Positions 44,481 through 52,995 of a DNA stretch of 64,000 nt are shown one piece after another. The stretch is from Halogranum gelatinilyticum. GTDB lineage: Archaea; Halobacteriota; Halobacteria; Halobacteriales; Haloferacaceae. A program made the position numbers and the translations under genes. The stretch covers positions 849,295 through 913,294 of the forward strand of contig NZ_FNHL01000001.1 in the NCBI RefSeq assembly GCF_900103715.1, given 5' to 3'. Each line of letters begins with the position of its first letter. Position 1 is the stretch's first letter. The notes under the pieces were generated by a model. The model had not been told where the DNA came from and did not search any database. It saw only the letters and a list, made by a program, of their open reading frames with translations.

Positions 44481-44816
44481 TCAGCTCTCGACGCTGGTTC
44501 CCTTGGACATTCGAAGCGACTGAGCTGTCGCCACGAAGAGAGCGACACTTACGAACTCGACTGCGACGAGCGGGAACGCCGGGCCGTAGCCGTCCCCGAA
44601 CGTGTTCGACCAGCCGTACCCGAACAGATAGCCGTAGACGAGCAAGCCATGCAGTAGAATCGTCGTTGTCACCAGCAGGCCGGTGACACTCACACCGAGT
44701 CGGCGGCGGCTGTAGCCCGGTCGCCGATAGCGAACCCAGATGAACCACGATACCGACCCCACGAGTGAGAGACCAGCGAGCGCGACGTGGAGGACGAGTG
44801 AAGGTGGCGTCGTCAC
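44481..44816 (-). CDS. Three-span haloarchaeal membrane protein
   Basis: A 111-residue protein with three predicted spans (about 5-25, 40-66 and 80-98) and a basic loop after the first (VRYRRPGYSRRRLG). The motif YLFGYGWSNTFGDGYGPAFP lies between the second and third spans. I do not recognise the family. It is the last minus-strand gene before the bidirectional terminator region, 39 bp downstream of the lipoprotein gene, so both may be cotranscribed. Confidence 0.7.
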   Translation of the reverse strand: MTTPPSLVLHVALAGLSLVGSVSWFIWVRYRRPGYSRRRLGVSVTGLLVTTTILLHGLLVYGYLFGYGWSNTFGDGYGPAFPLVAVEFVSVALFVATAQSLRMSKGTSVES

Positions 44817-44855
44817 ACGACGACTGCTTCGTGGAGCGTTATCGACTTTTCCCCG

Positions 44856-45539
44856 TCACTCACTCGTCGCCTCGTGTTCGATCGCCTCGACGAGTGCGTG
44901 AATCCGCGCCGTCTCGTCCATCGACTCGGGGTGGACGGCGACGGCGACGACCACGTCGTCACCGTGTTCGACCACGGCGACGTGGACGAGGGCGGCGACC
45001 CGGGTTCCCTCGATTTCGACGGTGCCTGCGTAGGTCGTGACCGTCGTCGGCGTCTCGAGAACCGTGCGCTCGACGGCGTCGACGCGGCGGAGGTCACCCA
45101 CGTCAGCGACAGCGGCGACATCGCCAGCGTCGCTAGCGTCGCCAACGTAGCCAGTGACGTTCAGCGTCGCGGTCGCGTTGAGCACGCGGTCGAGGAGGAC
45201 GCCGTCGGCCATCCGGGCGAAGGGGTTGACTGACTCGCCCGCGACCTCGACGTTCGGCGTGCTGAGCACGAGGAGCAGTGAGACTTCGTCGTCGGCGACC
45301 GTTCGCGAGTAGCCCGAGAGCTGGCTGGTGACGGTGACGTTCCGTGAGATACCCGCCGTGCCGACGGTGTAGCCCAGCGGAACCGCGGTCGTGTTGCCGT
45401 GGACGTAGCCGACGGACTCGTACGCTGACTGCGGAATCGTCGCTGGCGACGCCTCTGCGGCGAACAGGGTCCCGGTACAGCCCGCGAGGACCAAGACGAC
45501 TGTGAGGACGACCGTCGAAGCGACGCGTGAGACGCTCAT
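44856..45539 (-). CDS. DUF6517-like secreted lipoprotein
   Basis: A 227-residue protein with a lipoprotein signal: hydrophobic stretch STVVLTVVLVLAGCTG, with the lipobox LAGC giving Cys21 as lipid attachment site. The mature part contains several N-x-T/S sites (NTTA, NVTV, NATATLNVTG), a short Asp/Ala/Val repeat (GDASDAGDVAAVADVGD) and a beta-rich domain ending in AVHPESMDE and a helical tail. I recognise the haloarchaeal DUF6517 pattern. Function is unknown; it sits on the outer surface of the membrane. Confidence 0.8.
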   Translation of the reverse strand: MSVSRVASTVVLTVVLVLAGCTGTLFAAEASPATIPQSAYESVGYVHGNTTAVPLGYTVGTAGISRNVTVTSQLSGYSRTVADDEVSLLLVLSTPNVEVAGESVNPFARMADGVLLDRVLNATATLNVTGYVGDASDAGDVAAVADVGDLRRVDAVERTVLETPTTVTTYAGTVEIEGTRVAALVHVAVVEHGDDVVVAVAVHPESMDETARIHALVEAIEHEATSE

Positions 45540-45656
45540 ACCTCTCTTGACGCGACGAGAGACGATGAGCGTTTGTCAGGAACCGTTGCCGCCGACTCCG
45601 CCGTGTCGGCCGCGGATATCTCGGTCGGGGCGAGTCGCATCGCCGACGCGCACAGC

Positions 45657-45860
45657 CTACCCTGACGCCGATTCCGACGACCGCTGGCCTCCTGCGCGGA
45701 GAAGCTGCTCGATCTCGTGGCTGTCGAGGACGTCGAGGACACTCTCACCCTCCTCGACGCGCCGTCGCTTGTCCGCGCTCAACAGGTCGTCGCCGTGGGC
45801 TTCGAGCAGGTCCTGCAGCGTCTGTTCGAGGTCGTCGGGGTCGTAGCCAGGGATGACCAT
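45657..45860 (-). CDS. Small acidic hypothetical protein
   Basis: A 67-residue acidic protein: VIPGYDPDDLEQTLQDLLEAHGDDL, then KRRRVEEGESVLDVLDSHEIEQLL. It is predicted to be all-helical. The ATG at 45860 is chosen because the nine upstream in-frame residues look unrelated. Composition favours a genuine gene, but I recognise no family. Confidence 0.5.
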   Translation of the reverse strand: MVIPGYDPDDLEQTLQDLLEAHGDDLLSADKRRRVEEGESVLDVLDSHEIEQLLRAGGQRSSESASG

Positions 45861-46297
45861 GAGAGTGTGTATGCTAACAAACCACATATAGGGTGGGTTC
45901 GGCGGGTTTCGGCAGCCGGTGGTCAGTGGTGGGGGTCAGTGAGGGAGCAACCGTCCGACTCTGGGCAATAAACCATATAATGCGATAGAGAATCTTCGTA
46001 ACACGTCTTCGTCACGCCGCGACCGACGTCGAGGAAGGAGAGTTCGGCGTGGAACTTGCGCGCCAGTCCGGCCGACGAGAACCGAGCGACGGTTTCGACG
46101 CTCCTGTCGGCCGAGTGATTAGCCGAAGAAAAACTCTGCCCGGCGTTCGTTTGCTGGATTCGCGCCGAGTCGGTCGGTGGCATGAGCAGAGCGCGCCGAC
46201 TCCCGCACCGGCGGCGTGAACCGGGAAAAACCTCTCGCCTCCGGTCAATGCGTGGTCGAAGTGCCCCGGTTTACCTGTCGAGCACCAAACGACAGTG
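45861..46297. other. 437-bp gap, possible degraded gene fragment
   Basis: No confident gene is visible. On the minus strand an 86-codon open frame (45923-46183) has a C-terminal half of unusual composition for this genome, with KFHAELSFLDVGRGVTKTCY and SLSHYMVYC, low in acidic residues and encoded by A+T-richer DNA (ACCATATAATGCGATAGAG). It looks like a protein remnant, perhaps from a mobile element, but I cannot identify it. The last 100 bp should contain the promoter of the peroxiredoxin gene. Confidence 0.4.
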
Positions 46298-46771
46298 ATG
46301 CCTGAAACCGGAGACGCAGCCCCCGACTTCACGAACAAGGTCGCAACCGGCGACGTAGCGGAGTTCACCCTCTCCGAGGCGACGGGAGACGGACCGGTCG
46401 TCCTCGCGTTCTTCCCCGGCGCGTTCACCCCGCCGTGTTCCAACGAGATGGTCGCGCTCGAAGCCCATCTCGACGACTTTGAGGCCGCCGGTGCAGCGGT
46501 CTACGGAGTGAGTGCCGATTCGCCGTTCTCACTGAACGCCTTCCGTGACGAGCACGACCTCTCGTTCGATCTCGTCAGCGACATGAGCCGCGAGACGATT
46601 CGCGCGTACGACTTGGAGATCGACATCGCGGACCTCGGTCTCCACGGTGTCGCCAACCGCGCGGTCTACGTCCTCGACGACGACGGCGAGATCGTCTACG
46701 ACTGGATCGCCGACAGCCCCGAGAACGAACCGGACTACGACGAACTCCTCGACGCGGTCCAGTCGGCATAA
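46298..46771 (+). CDS. Peroxiredoxin, 1-Cys type
   Basis: A 157-residue thioredoxin-fold peroxidase. The peroxidatic cysteine is Cys47 in FFPGAFTPPCSNEM, with the conserved T-x-x-C and a downstream Arg in DMSRET. No other cysteine occurs in the protein, so it must be recycled by an external thiol. It reduces peroxides in the cytoplasm. An overlapping GTG codon lies directly before the ATG; the ATG is the likelier start. Confidence 0.92.
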   Translation: MPETGDAAPDFTNKVATGDVAEFTLSEATGDGPVVLAFFPGAFTPPCSNEMVALEAHLDDFEAAGAAVYGVSADSPFSLNAFRDEHDLSFDLVSDMSRETIRAYDLEIDIADLGLHGVANRAVYVLDDDGEIVYDWIADSPENEPDYDELLDAVQSA

Positions 46772-47042
46772 CGGCCCGATCTCGTTTCTTCCCGCAGTTT
46801 TCTTGCTGCTGTTAGTCACGCGTGCGAGCGGCGGTGCCCGAGCGGTCGGCGTTGGACGGTTGCCAGCGACGCCCGTCCGCGGTGGGTCGCTGTCTCTCCT
46901 GTGGGGGTGTCTGGCTCTGGACCCCGTGGCGGTGATTTGTTATCGTCGTATGCAGTTTATCGTGGCGTTCGATACCACACCTGTACCGGCAGGATACTAC
47001 CCGGTCGCAACCCCTTTTCAGCTCAGAGGCGATGTGTCGTAT

Positions 47043-47870
47043 ATGTCGAAACAAGAACCTGCAGACGACGTGCCGCGCGCAAACGGGATGCCGGTGCTCG
47101 GTCTCGGGACGTGGGAGAACACCGAGGCGGGCCAGTGTGCGACCTCCGTGAAGGAGGCGTTGGAGATGGGCTACCGTCACATCGACACGGCGCAGATCTA
47201 CGGCAACGAGGACGAGGTCGGTAACGGCATCGCCGCCGCCGACGTCGACCGCGAGGAGGTCTTCCTGGCCACGAAGGTCTGGATCGACCATCTCGACCAC
47301 GACGGTGTCGTCGAGACGACGAAAGAGAGCCTGGACAAACTGGGTGTCGACTCCGTCGACCTGCTCTACGTCCACTGGCCGTCGCGCAGCTACGACGCCG
47401 AGGAGACGCTCGCGGCGTTCAACGAACTCGTCGAGGAGGGTCTCACCGACCGTATCGGCGTCAGTAACTTCGAACCCGAGCATCTGGAGGAGGCCGTCGA
47501 CATCTCCGACGAGCCGATCTTCGCCAACCAGGTCGAACTCCATCCGCTGCTCCCGCAGGAGGAGATCCGCGCGAAGGCCGACGAACTCGACATCGAGGTC
47601 GTCGCCTACTCCCCGCTCGCTCGCGGGAAGGTCTTCGACAACGAGACGATCCAGGCGGTCGCCGAGAAGCACGACGCCAGTGCCGCACAGGTCAGCCTCG
47701 CATGGCTGCGCGAGAAGGGTGTTACCGCCATCCCGAAGGCGACGGGCACCGACCACATCCGCGACAACTGGGAGTCGCTCGCCGTCGACCTCGACGAGGA
47801 GGACGTCGAGACGCTCGACGCCATCGACGTGACTGACCGTCGCGTCGACCCCGGCTTCGCCCCCTGGTAG
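47043..47870 (+). CDS. Aldo/keto reductase
   Basis: A 275-residue NAD(P)H-dependent reductase with a TIM-barrel fold. The catalytic tetrad is complete: Asp48 and Tyr53 (GYRHIDTAQIYGNE), Lys78 (ATKVW) and His111 (YVHWPS). Family signatures IGVSNFEPEHLEE, ANQVELHPLLPQ and AIPKATGTDHIRDN follow. It belongs to the AKR group that reduces aldehydes such as methylglyoxal or sugars. A methylglyoxal synthase gene lies 7 kb away, but no direct link is shown. ATG at 47043 is the first in the conserved frame; upstream open sequence is not conserved-looking. Confidence 0.92.
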   Translation: MSKQEPADDVPRANGMPVLGLGTWENTEAGQCATSVKEALEMGYRHIDTAQIYGNEDEVGNGIAAADVDREEVFLATKVWIDHLDHDGVVETTKESLDKLGVDSVDLLYVHWPSRSYDAEETLAAFNELVEEGLTDRIGVSNFEPEHLEEAVDISDEPIFANQVELHPLLPQEEIRAKADELDIEVVAYSPLARGKVFDNETIQAVAEKHDASAAQVSLAWLREKGVTAIPKATGTDHIRDNWESLAVDLDEEDVETLDAIDVTDRRVDPGFAPW

Positions 47871-47954
47871 GAACGTCCGCGCTCCGACACGTTCTCCCGG
47901 CTTTTTCGCCCCGAAAGCACAGTTTTACGTCGCCCGCCCAGACAGTCGTGTGCG

Positions 47955-48707
47955 ATGGAATCGACACAGCCGGGGGTGCTCGGTGCGATCCGAATCGACC
48001 TCGCACGGCTCCACGCGACGTGGATGGAACTGCTGTTTCCGCGCCAACTCGACCCGAGCCGCGTCCTCGGAAAGTGGCGGCCCGAGACGACGGCACAGAA
48101 GGTCGGCTACTACGGCTGGGCGTCGGTGGGCGTCCCGCTCGTCGCGGTCGGCTATCCGCTGCTCATCCTCGGCGTGCTCATCCGCTTCAACTCCCGACAG
48201 CTCGACAGCGCGGGGGCACGCCTCGGCGTCCTCGGCGTAGTCGCGCTCTCGCTGGTCGTCTGGGGCGGCTTGACGGTCCTCGCCCGCTTTCGGTTCAGCC
48301 AGAGCGGCTTCTTGGCCGTCCTCGCCGCCAGCCTCGTCGCCACGCTCGCCGCCGGACTCGCTGTCGTCTTCGCCCGAATCGGCGGCCGCGGGACGAGCGT
48401 CCTTCTCGCGTATCCGAGTGCGATGACCGCGCTCTTCCTCCCGCCGGTCGTCGCCGCGCTCTACTCACCGAGCGTGGCCGCCGTCGTCTTCCCCGGCAGC
48501 CAGTCGCTCGCCGTCTGGCTGCTCGACACCGTGCTCACCGTCGGCGACCTCAACGTCCTGCTGCGTGAGCAGTTCGACCTCCGAGGCGTCGCCTACGTCG
48601 GAATGTGGTTCGGTCTCGCCGTCCCCCTTGGCTGGCTCCTCGGCGTCGTCGTCACGCTCGCCGACATCGTCCGCCCGCGTGAGGACGACACCACCACGCC
48701 GATCTGA
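47955..48707 (+). CDS. Haloarchaeal multi-span membrane protein (Yip1-like layout)
   Basis: A 250-residue protein. A soluble N-terminal helix region (ARLHATWMELLFPRQLDPSRVLGKWRP) is followed by five predicted spans (about 52-75, 88-108, 118-138, 150-178 and 212-240), and the protein ends in an acidic tail (DIVRPREDD). The arrangement recalls Yip1-domain proteins, but no diagnostic motif is visible. Function is unknown. It follows the aldo-keto reductase by 84 bp. Confidence 0.7.
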   Translation: MESTQPGVLGAIRIDLARLHATWMELLFPRQLDPSRVLGKWRPETTAQKVGYYGWASVGVPLVAVGYPLLILGVLIRFNSRQLDSAGARLGVLGVVALSLVVWGGLTVLARFRFSQSGFLAVLAASLVATLAAGLAVVFARIGGRGTSVLLAYPSAMTALFLPPVVAALYSPSVAAVVFPGSQSLAVWLLDTVLTVGDLNVLLREQFDLRGVAYVGMWFGLAVPLGWLLGVVVTLADIVRPREDDTTTPI

Positions 48708-48780
48708 TCGAACCACCACGCTGATCTGACCGTCCTTCCGCCTCCGTAACCGTTACTCTCGCCGCGGCCTACCATCGACC

Positions 48781-48966
48781 ATGGAGTTCGACCTGCAGAA
48801 GACCGTGCTGCTGTTCACGATTCCACTCCTCGTCATCATCGGCGGGACCGTGACGAGTCCGATGCCCCAGCCCATCAGCATCGGCGTCAGCGTCGGCATC
48901 GCACTCTTCGGCGTCCTCGCGCTCGTCGTCGGCATCAAACACGGCGAGTTCCGCGCGACGCACTGA
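48781..48966 (+). CDS. Small two-span membrane protein
   Basis: A 61-residue protein with spans KTVLLFTIPLLVIIGGTV and GVSVGIALFGVLALVVGI and a short basic end (KHGEFRATH). This compact two-span type is frequent in haloarchaea. The coding end overlaps the end of the convergent gene at 48935 by 32 bp. Confidence 0.65.
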   Translation: MEFDLQKTVLLFTIPLLVIIGGTVTSPMPQPISIGVSVGIALFGVLALVVGIKHGEFRATH

Positions 48967-49432
48967 ACCGCTGCATCCGACGGACCAAGTCGGCCAGTTC
49001 GGCCGACCGCTGGGACCCAACGACCAGTGAGCGGTCGCCGTAGACCACCTCTACCGCCCCGTCGCCGTCGATGTTGTACGCCGACGTCCCGAAGCCCAGA
49101 TGCAGTCCCCAGTGGGCGAGCGGTGTCACCGCCCGGTACGGATGGTGTTCGACCCGGTCGATGTCCTCGAAGCGGATGACACGGCGACGGTGAAACGGGA
49201 GGAAACTGACTTCGATGGCCTCCTCCGTGACCTCCGTCGTCAGCCGCATCACCGCGAAGGCGGCGACGACGCCGGCCGCGACGAGGAGACAGACCGCCCG
49301 CGCGAACGTCGTCTCCGCTTCCCCGATTCCGAACAGCACGAACAGCGTCACGGTCGCGACGACGAGCAGCCAGTGCCGTGGCTGGCGGAACCGCTGGACC
49401 TCCCGATAGAGCGACTCCCGGCTGGCGTTCAC
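48935..49432 (-). CDS. DUF6141-like membrane protein
   Basis: A 165-residue protein. The N-terminal LYREVQRFRQPRHWLLVV leads into two closely spaced spans (about 20-35 and 44-62), followed by a PH-like beta-rich domain (RRRVIRFEDIDRVEHHPYRA, GFGTSAYNIDGDGAVEVVYGD, LVVGSQRSAELADLVRRM). The layout is typical of DUF6141-type proteins, small membrane proteins of unknown function. The name is from memory and moderately sure. It overlaps the convergent small gene by 32 bp. Confidence 0.75.
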   Translation of the reverse strand: MNASRESLYREVQRFRQPRHWLLVVATVTLFVLFGIGEAETTFARAVCLLVAAGVVAAFAVMRLTTEVTEEAIEVSFLPFHRRRVIRFEDIDRVEHHPYRAVTPLAHWGLHLGFGTSAYNIDGDGAVEVVYGDRSLVVGSQRSAELADLVRRMQRFSASRGTRRV

Positions 49433-49481
49433 GTGCTACCATACGTCGTGGCCGACGAAAAACAGTGCGTCTCTCGGTTCG

Positions 49482-50591
49482 CTACTGTTCGACGACTTCG
49501 TCGAGCGTCTCCTCGCGGACACTCGCGGCGACACCGACGCCGACGAGGCTGACGACGAGTCCCGCGACGATGAATATCGCCAGCCGTTCGAGCGGTGTGA
49601 GTACCAGCCCGTTCGGCAGCCGGAGGTTGCCGAGGACGCCTTCCTGTTCGAGGAAGTAGCCCGAGAAACCCCGGACGACGAGGCCGACCGCAAAGACGCC
49701 GAACGGGAGGTTGATGAAGGGCCGCCGCGCGCCGTCGGCGCGGATGAGTTCGTCGAGCAAGCGTCCCATACTCGCGGTCAACGCGGCGAGCGCGAGCCAG
49801 GGGACGCTCCGGTAGGTGAAAAGCAGGATTCGGACGTACTGCACGTCGGTCTGGAGGTCGCCGACGGCGAGCGCGCCGAGAAAGAGCCCGACGAGCGTCA
49901 GCCCCGCGGCGACGACGTAGGTGACGATAGAGACCTGTCCCGAGTAGAGCGCGTCGCGGGCGCGGTCGACGGCCGCCGCCAGCCGGTCGTCGATGGCCAA
50001 GCCCTTGTAGAGCAGGACGGCACCGAGCAGCGACGCCAACGCCGCGAGCGCGACCTGCGGGCCGAACTGCGTGAGGAGAAGGGGCAAGAGGAGGAGACCG
50101 ACCCCGAGCGGGACGAGCACCGTCGAGCGCAGCTCTTCGTCGCCGAGGAACTGCTTCAGCAGGTAGTAGGTGGACTCGATGTCGTGGGCCTGCCGGACGA
50201 CGACCCGGTCGACCGAGTCGACGGTGAGGCGGCTCTCGACGATGGGGATGACGCGTTCGTCTTGGGCACTGTCGATGACGACGATGGCGGAGTCGGGATC
50301 ATAGCGGTCGACGAGGTCGTCCAACTGTCCCGCGACCGAGCGGTCGGCACCGACGAGCGAGTCGCCGACGCCGCCGACGACCGCGACGACGGCGTCCTCC
50401 TGTTCGTCACGCAGGTCGCGGGCGACGCGGAGGGCTTCGAGCAGGCAGTTGACGCTGGAGTCTTCGGGGTCGGCGAGACCGACGTCCGTCACCAGCGCGT
50501 GGACGGCCTCCCAGCCGGCGACCGGCATCTGCAGGCCGGTCTTACGACTGATGTCGTTCGAGCGGTCGACACAGACGACCAGCGTGGTCAC
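49482..50591 (-). CDS. DUF373 family protein
   Basis: A 369-residue archaeal protein. The first 150 residues form a soluble alpha/beta domain (TLVVCVDRSNDISRKTGLQMP, VAVVGGVGDSLVGADRSVAGQ, SAIVVIDSAQDERVIPIVESR). The rest holds about six membrane spans with YKGLAIDDRL and RPFINLPFGVFAVGLVVRG between them. The family is restricted to archaea and its function is unknown. It is adjacent to sppA on the same strand, with 47 bp between them, and may be cotranscribed. Confidence 0.9.
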   Translation of the reverse strand: MTTLVVCVDRSNDISRKTGLQMPVAGWEAVHALVTDVGLADPEDSSVNCLLEALRVARDLRDEQEDAVVAVVGGVGDSLVGADRSVAGQLDDLVDRYDPDSAIVVIDSAQDERVIPIVESRLTVDSVDRVVVRQAHDIESTYYLLKQFLGDEELRSTVLVPLGVGLLLLPLLLTQFGPQVALAALASLLGAVLLYKGLAIDDRLAAAVDRARDALYSGQVSIVTYVVAAGLTLVGLFLGALAVGDLQTDVQYVRILLFTYRSVPWLALAALTASMGRLLDELIRADGARRPFINLPFGVFAVGLVVRGFSGYFLEQEGVLGNLRLPNGLVLTPLERLAIFIVAGLVVSLVGVGVAASVREETLDEVVEQ

Positions 50592-50638
50592 ACCTACCGC
50601 GTCGTCGGCGTGTGTGAAAACCCTCCCGGTCGCAGCAG

Positions 50639-51637
50639 TCAGAAACGGAAGTCGAAGCCGTCGTCGGGGTCGACGGCACTCGCGACGCCCGCACCGAGCG
50701 CGTAGGCGACGGCTTGTGACCCACCGCGGAGCCGTGACGTGAGACCGCGGTCGGGCTGGAACTCCGAGACGGAGACCTCCTCGCCGATGCGGTCCGCGAC
50801 GTGGTCCTCGACCTCCTCGCGGGTCCCGAGCTGGTCGACGAGACCGAGTTCGAGTGCCTCGGTGCCGAGATAGACACGAGCCTCGGTCTCACGGATCGCC
50901 TCGGGGTCCATGTCGCGGCCCTCGGCGACGCGTTCGACGAAGTGCTCGTAGTAGTCGTCGACGATGCCCTGGAGGTAGCTGCGTTCGTCGTCGGACATCT
51001 CCTTCAGCGGCTGCCCGGCGTCCTTGTACTTCCCGGCGGCGAAGCGTTCGTAACTGACGCCGAGCTGGTCGGCGAGTTCCGAGACGTTCGGCCGCGAGCC
51101 GATGACGCCGATGGAGCCGACGATGCTTCCCTCGCGTGCCCACAGCTCGTCGCAGCCGCTGGCGATCCAGTAGCCGCCGCTGGCACAGACGTCGGTCGTG
51201 TAGGCGACGGTCGGCCCGTCGAAGGCGGCCGCAGCCCGCCGGATGTCGTCGCTCGGGACGACCGCGCCGCCGGGCGTGTCGAGCTTGACGAGCAGTGCCT
51301 GGACGTTGTCGTCCTCGTCGGCCGCCTCGACGAGGTCGGCGATCTCGTCCGCGCTGGCCCCGCCGGGACTCGTCGGCAGACGCCCCGGACCGCCGTCACG
51401 GGAGATGGGTCCCTCGACGGCGACTTCGGCGACGTTGTAGTCGGGATACCGTCGACTTGCGAGACGGGAACCCGCGCGGGCCCCGAAGACGACGAGAGCG
51501 ATAGTCAACAGGACGCCGAGCAGTTCTGCGATGTCGTCGGGCACGGCGTAGAACAGCAGCCAGCCGACGACGGCGGCGACGGCGACCGCGACGAGGACGA
51601 TGAGCAGTTGGACGATTCGCGTCGAGCGGTCGCTCAC
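50639..51637 (-). CDS. sppA: Signal peptide peptidase SppA (S49)
   Basis: A 332-residue membrane serine protease. Two N-terminal spans (about 8-30 and 38-55) are followed by the S49 domain with LDTPGGAVVPSDDI, the catalytic Ser153 in CASGGYW and the catalytic Lys205 in AAGKYKDAG, then AEGRDMDPEAI and RVYLGTEALELGLVDQ. It is a half-size, one-domain enzyme as in Bacillus and archaea, and degrades remnant signal peptides or membrane peptides. The GTG start overlaps the stop of a 15-codon upstream frame (see 51634-51681). Confidence 0.92.
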   Translation of the reverse strand: MSDRSTRIVQLLIVLVAVAVAAVVGWLLFYAVPDDIAELLGVLLTIALVVFGARAGSRLASRRYPDYNVAEVAVEGPISRDGGPGRLPTSPGGASADEIADLVEAADEDDNVQALLVKLDTPGGAVVPSDDIRRAAAAFDGPTVAYTTDVCASGGYWIASGCDELWAREGSIVGSIGVIGSRPNVSELADQLGVSYERFAAGKYKDAGQPLKEMSDDERSYLQGIVDDYYEHFVERVAEGRDMDPEAIRETEARVYLGTEALELGLVDQLGTREEVEDHVADRIGEEVSVSEFQPDRGLTSRLRGGSQAVAYALGAGVASAVDPDDGFDFRF

Positions 51638-51681
51638 AGCGACTCACCCGCGAGTGGGAGACGGTTCTGAGAGAGAGCCAT
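51634..51681 (-). promoter_or_regulatory. Possible 15-codon leader frame overlapping the sppA start
   Basis: An ATG at 51681 opens the frame MALSQNRLPLAGESL and stops at a TGA embedded in the sppA GTG start (CTGTGA). TATA-like AGTTTTATACG lies about 25-30 bp further upstream on the same strand, so a leaderless transcript would begin at this micro-frame. Termination and restart at the overlap would couple sppA translation to it. It may be chance; no family is known. Confidence 0.35.
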
Positions 51682-51737
51682 GCCTACGGCTCCGGGGGGC
51701 GTACGTATAAAACTAAAAGCAACTCTCGGAAGCGAAC

Positions 51738-52649
51738 TTAGAGCAGCCCCGTCTTCTGGAGCTTCATCAGGTCCTCGGTGTCGAGGGTCTCGCCTTCCTT
51801 GAACTTCTGGTAGATCTCTTCGGCCTCTGCCTTGGCCTCTTCGCGCTTCTCTGCGCGCTCGTCCTTCCGCTCTGCCTCCTCCTGCTTGTCGAGTTCGCGG
51901 AGACGCTTCTGGACGCGGACGAAGTCCTCGTGGTGGCGGTCGGCGGCTTCCTGCGCCTGCACGAACAGCTCGTGCATCTCGTCGGCCTTGTCACGGATGT
52001 CGTCGGCCTCGCGGTAGGCCTCGATCATCTGGTTGTGGTGTTCCTGGGCCTTGTCTGCCAGCTCCGTCACCTTCTGGTGGTGCTGGGACGCCTCGGAACG
52101 GACCTCTTCGGCCTCTTCGACGAGCTCTTCGAGTTCGCCGCTGTCGTCGACCTTGTCCTTCTTCTGCTGGTACTGTTCGCGCTTGTTCTCGATCTTCTCG
52201 ATGAGTTCGCGCTCGTCTTCGGTCGAGAGGACTTCGGTCTGCTGGCGGAACTCCAGCTGTTCGATCTCCTCTTTGAGCTCCTCGAGACCCTTGCCGTCGT
52301 CCATGTCAAGGTCGCCCTTCATCTCGTCGACCTTGTCGAACAGTTCGTTGGCCTCGGCGTTGAGCTGGTTGCGGCTCTCCTTGTGCTCTTGGACCTGCTC
52401 GTTGAGCTCGTCGCGCTGTTCGCGGTGCTCCTGTGCCTCGTCGACCTTCTCGCGCGTCTTGGCGTTCAGGTCGTCGCGCTTGGAGGCACGCTCGGATGCC
52501 ATCTGGTTGAGATCGTTTCGTCGGTCGCGGAGCTGACCGGCGAGCTTGATGAGCTGTCCTTTAGAACCAGTTTCGAGCTGTTCGTCTGTGAGTTCGACGT
52601 TGTTCGCTTCGTCGAGTTCTTTGATGTCGAATTCTTCTACTACTGCCAT
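51738..52649 (-). CDS. Long coiled-coil protein (COG1340-like)
   Basis: A 303-residue, highly charged protein predicted to be almost entirely coiled coil from about residue 30 to 290 (RDRRNDLNQMASERASKRDDL, REQRDELNEQVQEHKESRN, KIENKREQYQQKKDKVD). The ends are less regular: VVEEFDIKELDEANN at the N-terminus and LDTEDLMKLQKTGLL at the C-terminus. Archaeal COG1340 proteins have this form and unknown function. ATG at 52649 gives the short acidic N-terminus. A 350-bp gap with strong A+T-rich promoter elements lies upstream. Confidence 0.8.
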   Translation of the reverse strand: MAVVEEFDIKELDEANNVELTDEQLETGSKGQLIKLAGQLRDRRNDLNQMASERASKRDDLNAKTREKVDEAQEHREQRDELNEQVQEHKESRNQLNAEANELFDKVDEMKGDLDMDDGKGLEELKEEIEQLEFRQQTEVLSTEDERELIEKIENKREQYQQKKDKVDDSGELEELVEEAEEVRSEASQHHQKVTELADKAQEHHNQMIEAYREADDIRDKADEMHELFVQAQEAADRHHEDFVRVQKRLRELDKQEEAERKDERAEKREEAKAEAEEIYQKFKEGETLDTEDLMKLQKTGLL

Positions 52650-52995
52650 GTTAATCAAACCTCGATACCATACCCGCTCCGGGAGCGGCGGCTAGCTGTC
52701 GGAGTGCGACCGGCCGTGAATAAGAATTTCCGATCATTCTGCGTGCGATGCCGCCGGAACGCCGGAGGCGCTCTGGTACCTCATCATATACGAGGATAGC
52801 ATATAAATACTTCGGTGGGGTGGACGGGTGAAAGGAGCTACCACACCGCGGAATTCGGCCATGTGAGGCCATCACACGACTCGTGGTGACTATATAAACA
52901 GATTGTGCCAACAATGCACATGGTAGTCCGTCCGATGGGTCGGGCGGCACCGACGGAACGCCAGTTCTTTGCCCTCGAACCGTCGTCTCTGGGAT
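52650..52995. promoter_or_regulatory. Divergent promoter region with two TATA elements
   Basis: This 346-bp gap has no gene. GCATATAAATACTT (about 52799-52812), read as AGTATTTATATGC on the minus strand, is a strong TATA element 150 bp before the coiled-coil gene, implying a 5' leader of about 125 nt. GACTATATAAACAG (about 52888-52901) on the plus strand lies 95 bp before the DUF371 gene, also implying a leader. The inverted pair GGCCATGTGAGGCCATC lies between them. Most other genes here look leaderless, so these leaders are notable. Confidence 0.5.

Noticed and set aside
46647-47042. N-terminal extension of the aldo/keto reductase
   Set aside because: It overlaps the peroxiredoxin gene in another frame and is Ser/Thr/Arg-rich. 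The conserved reductase begins at the ATG at 47043.
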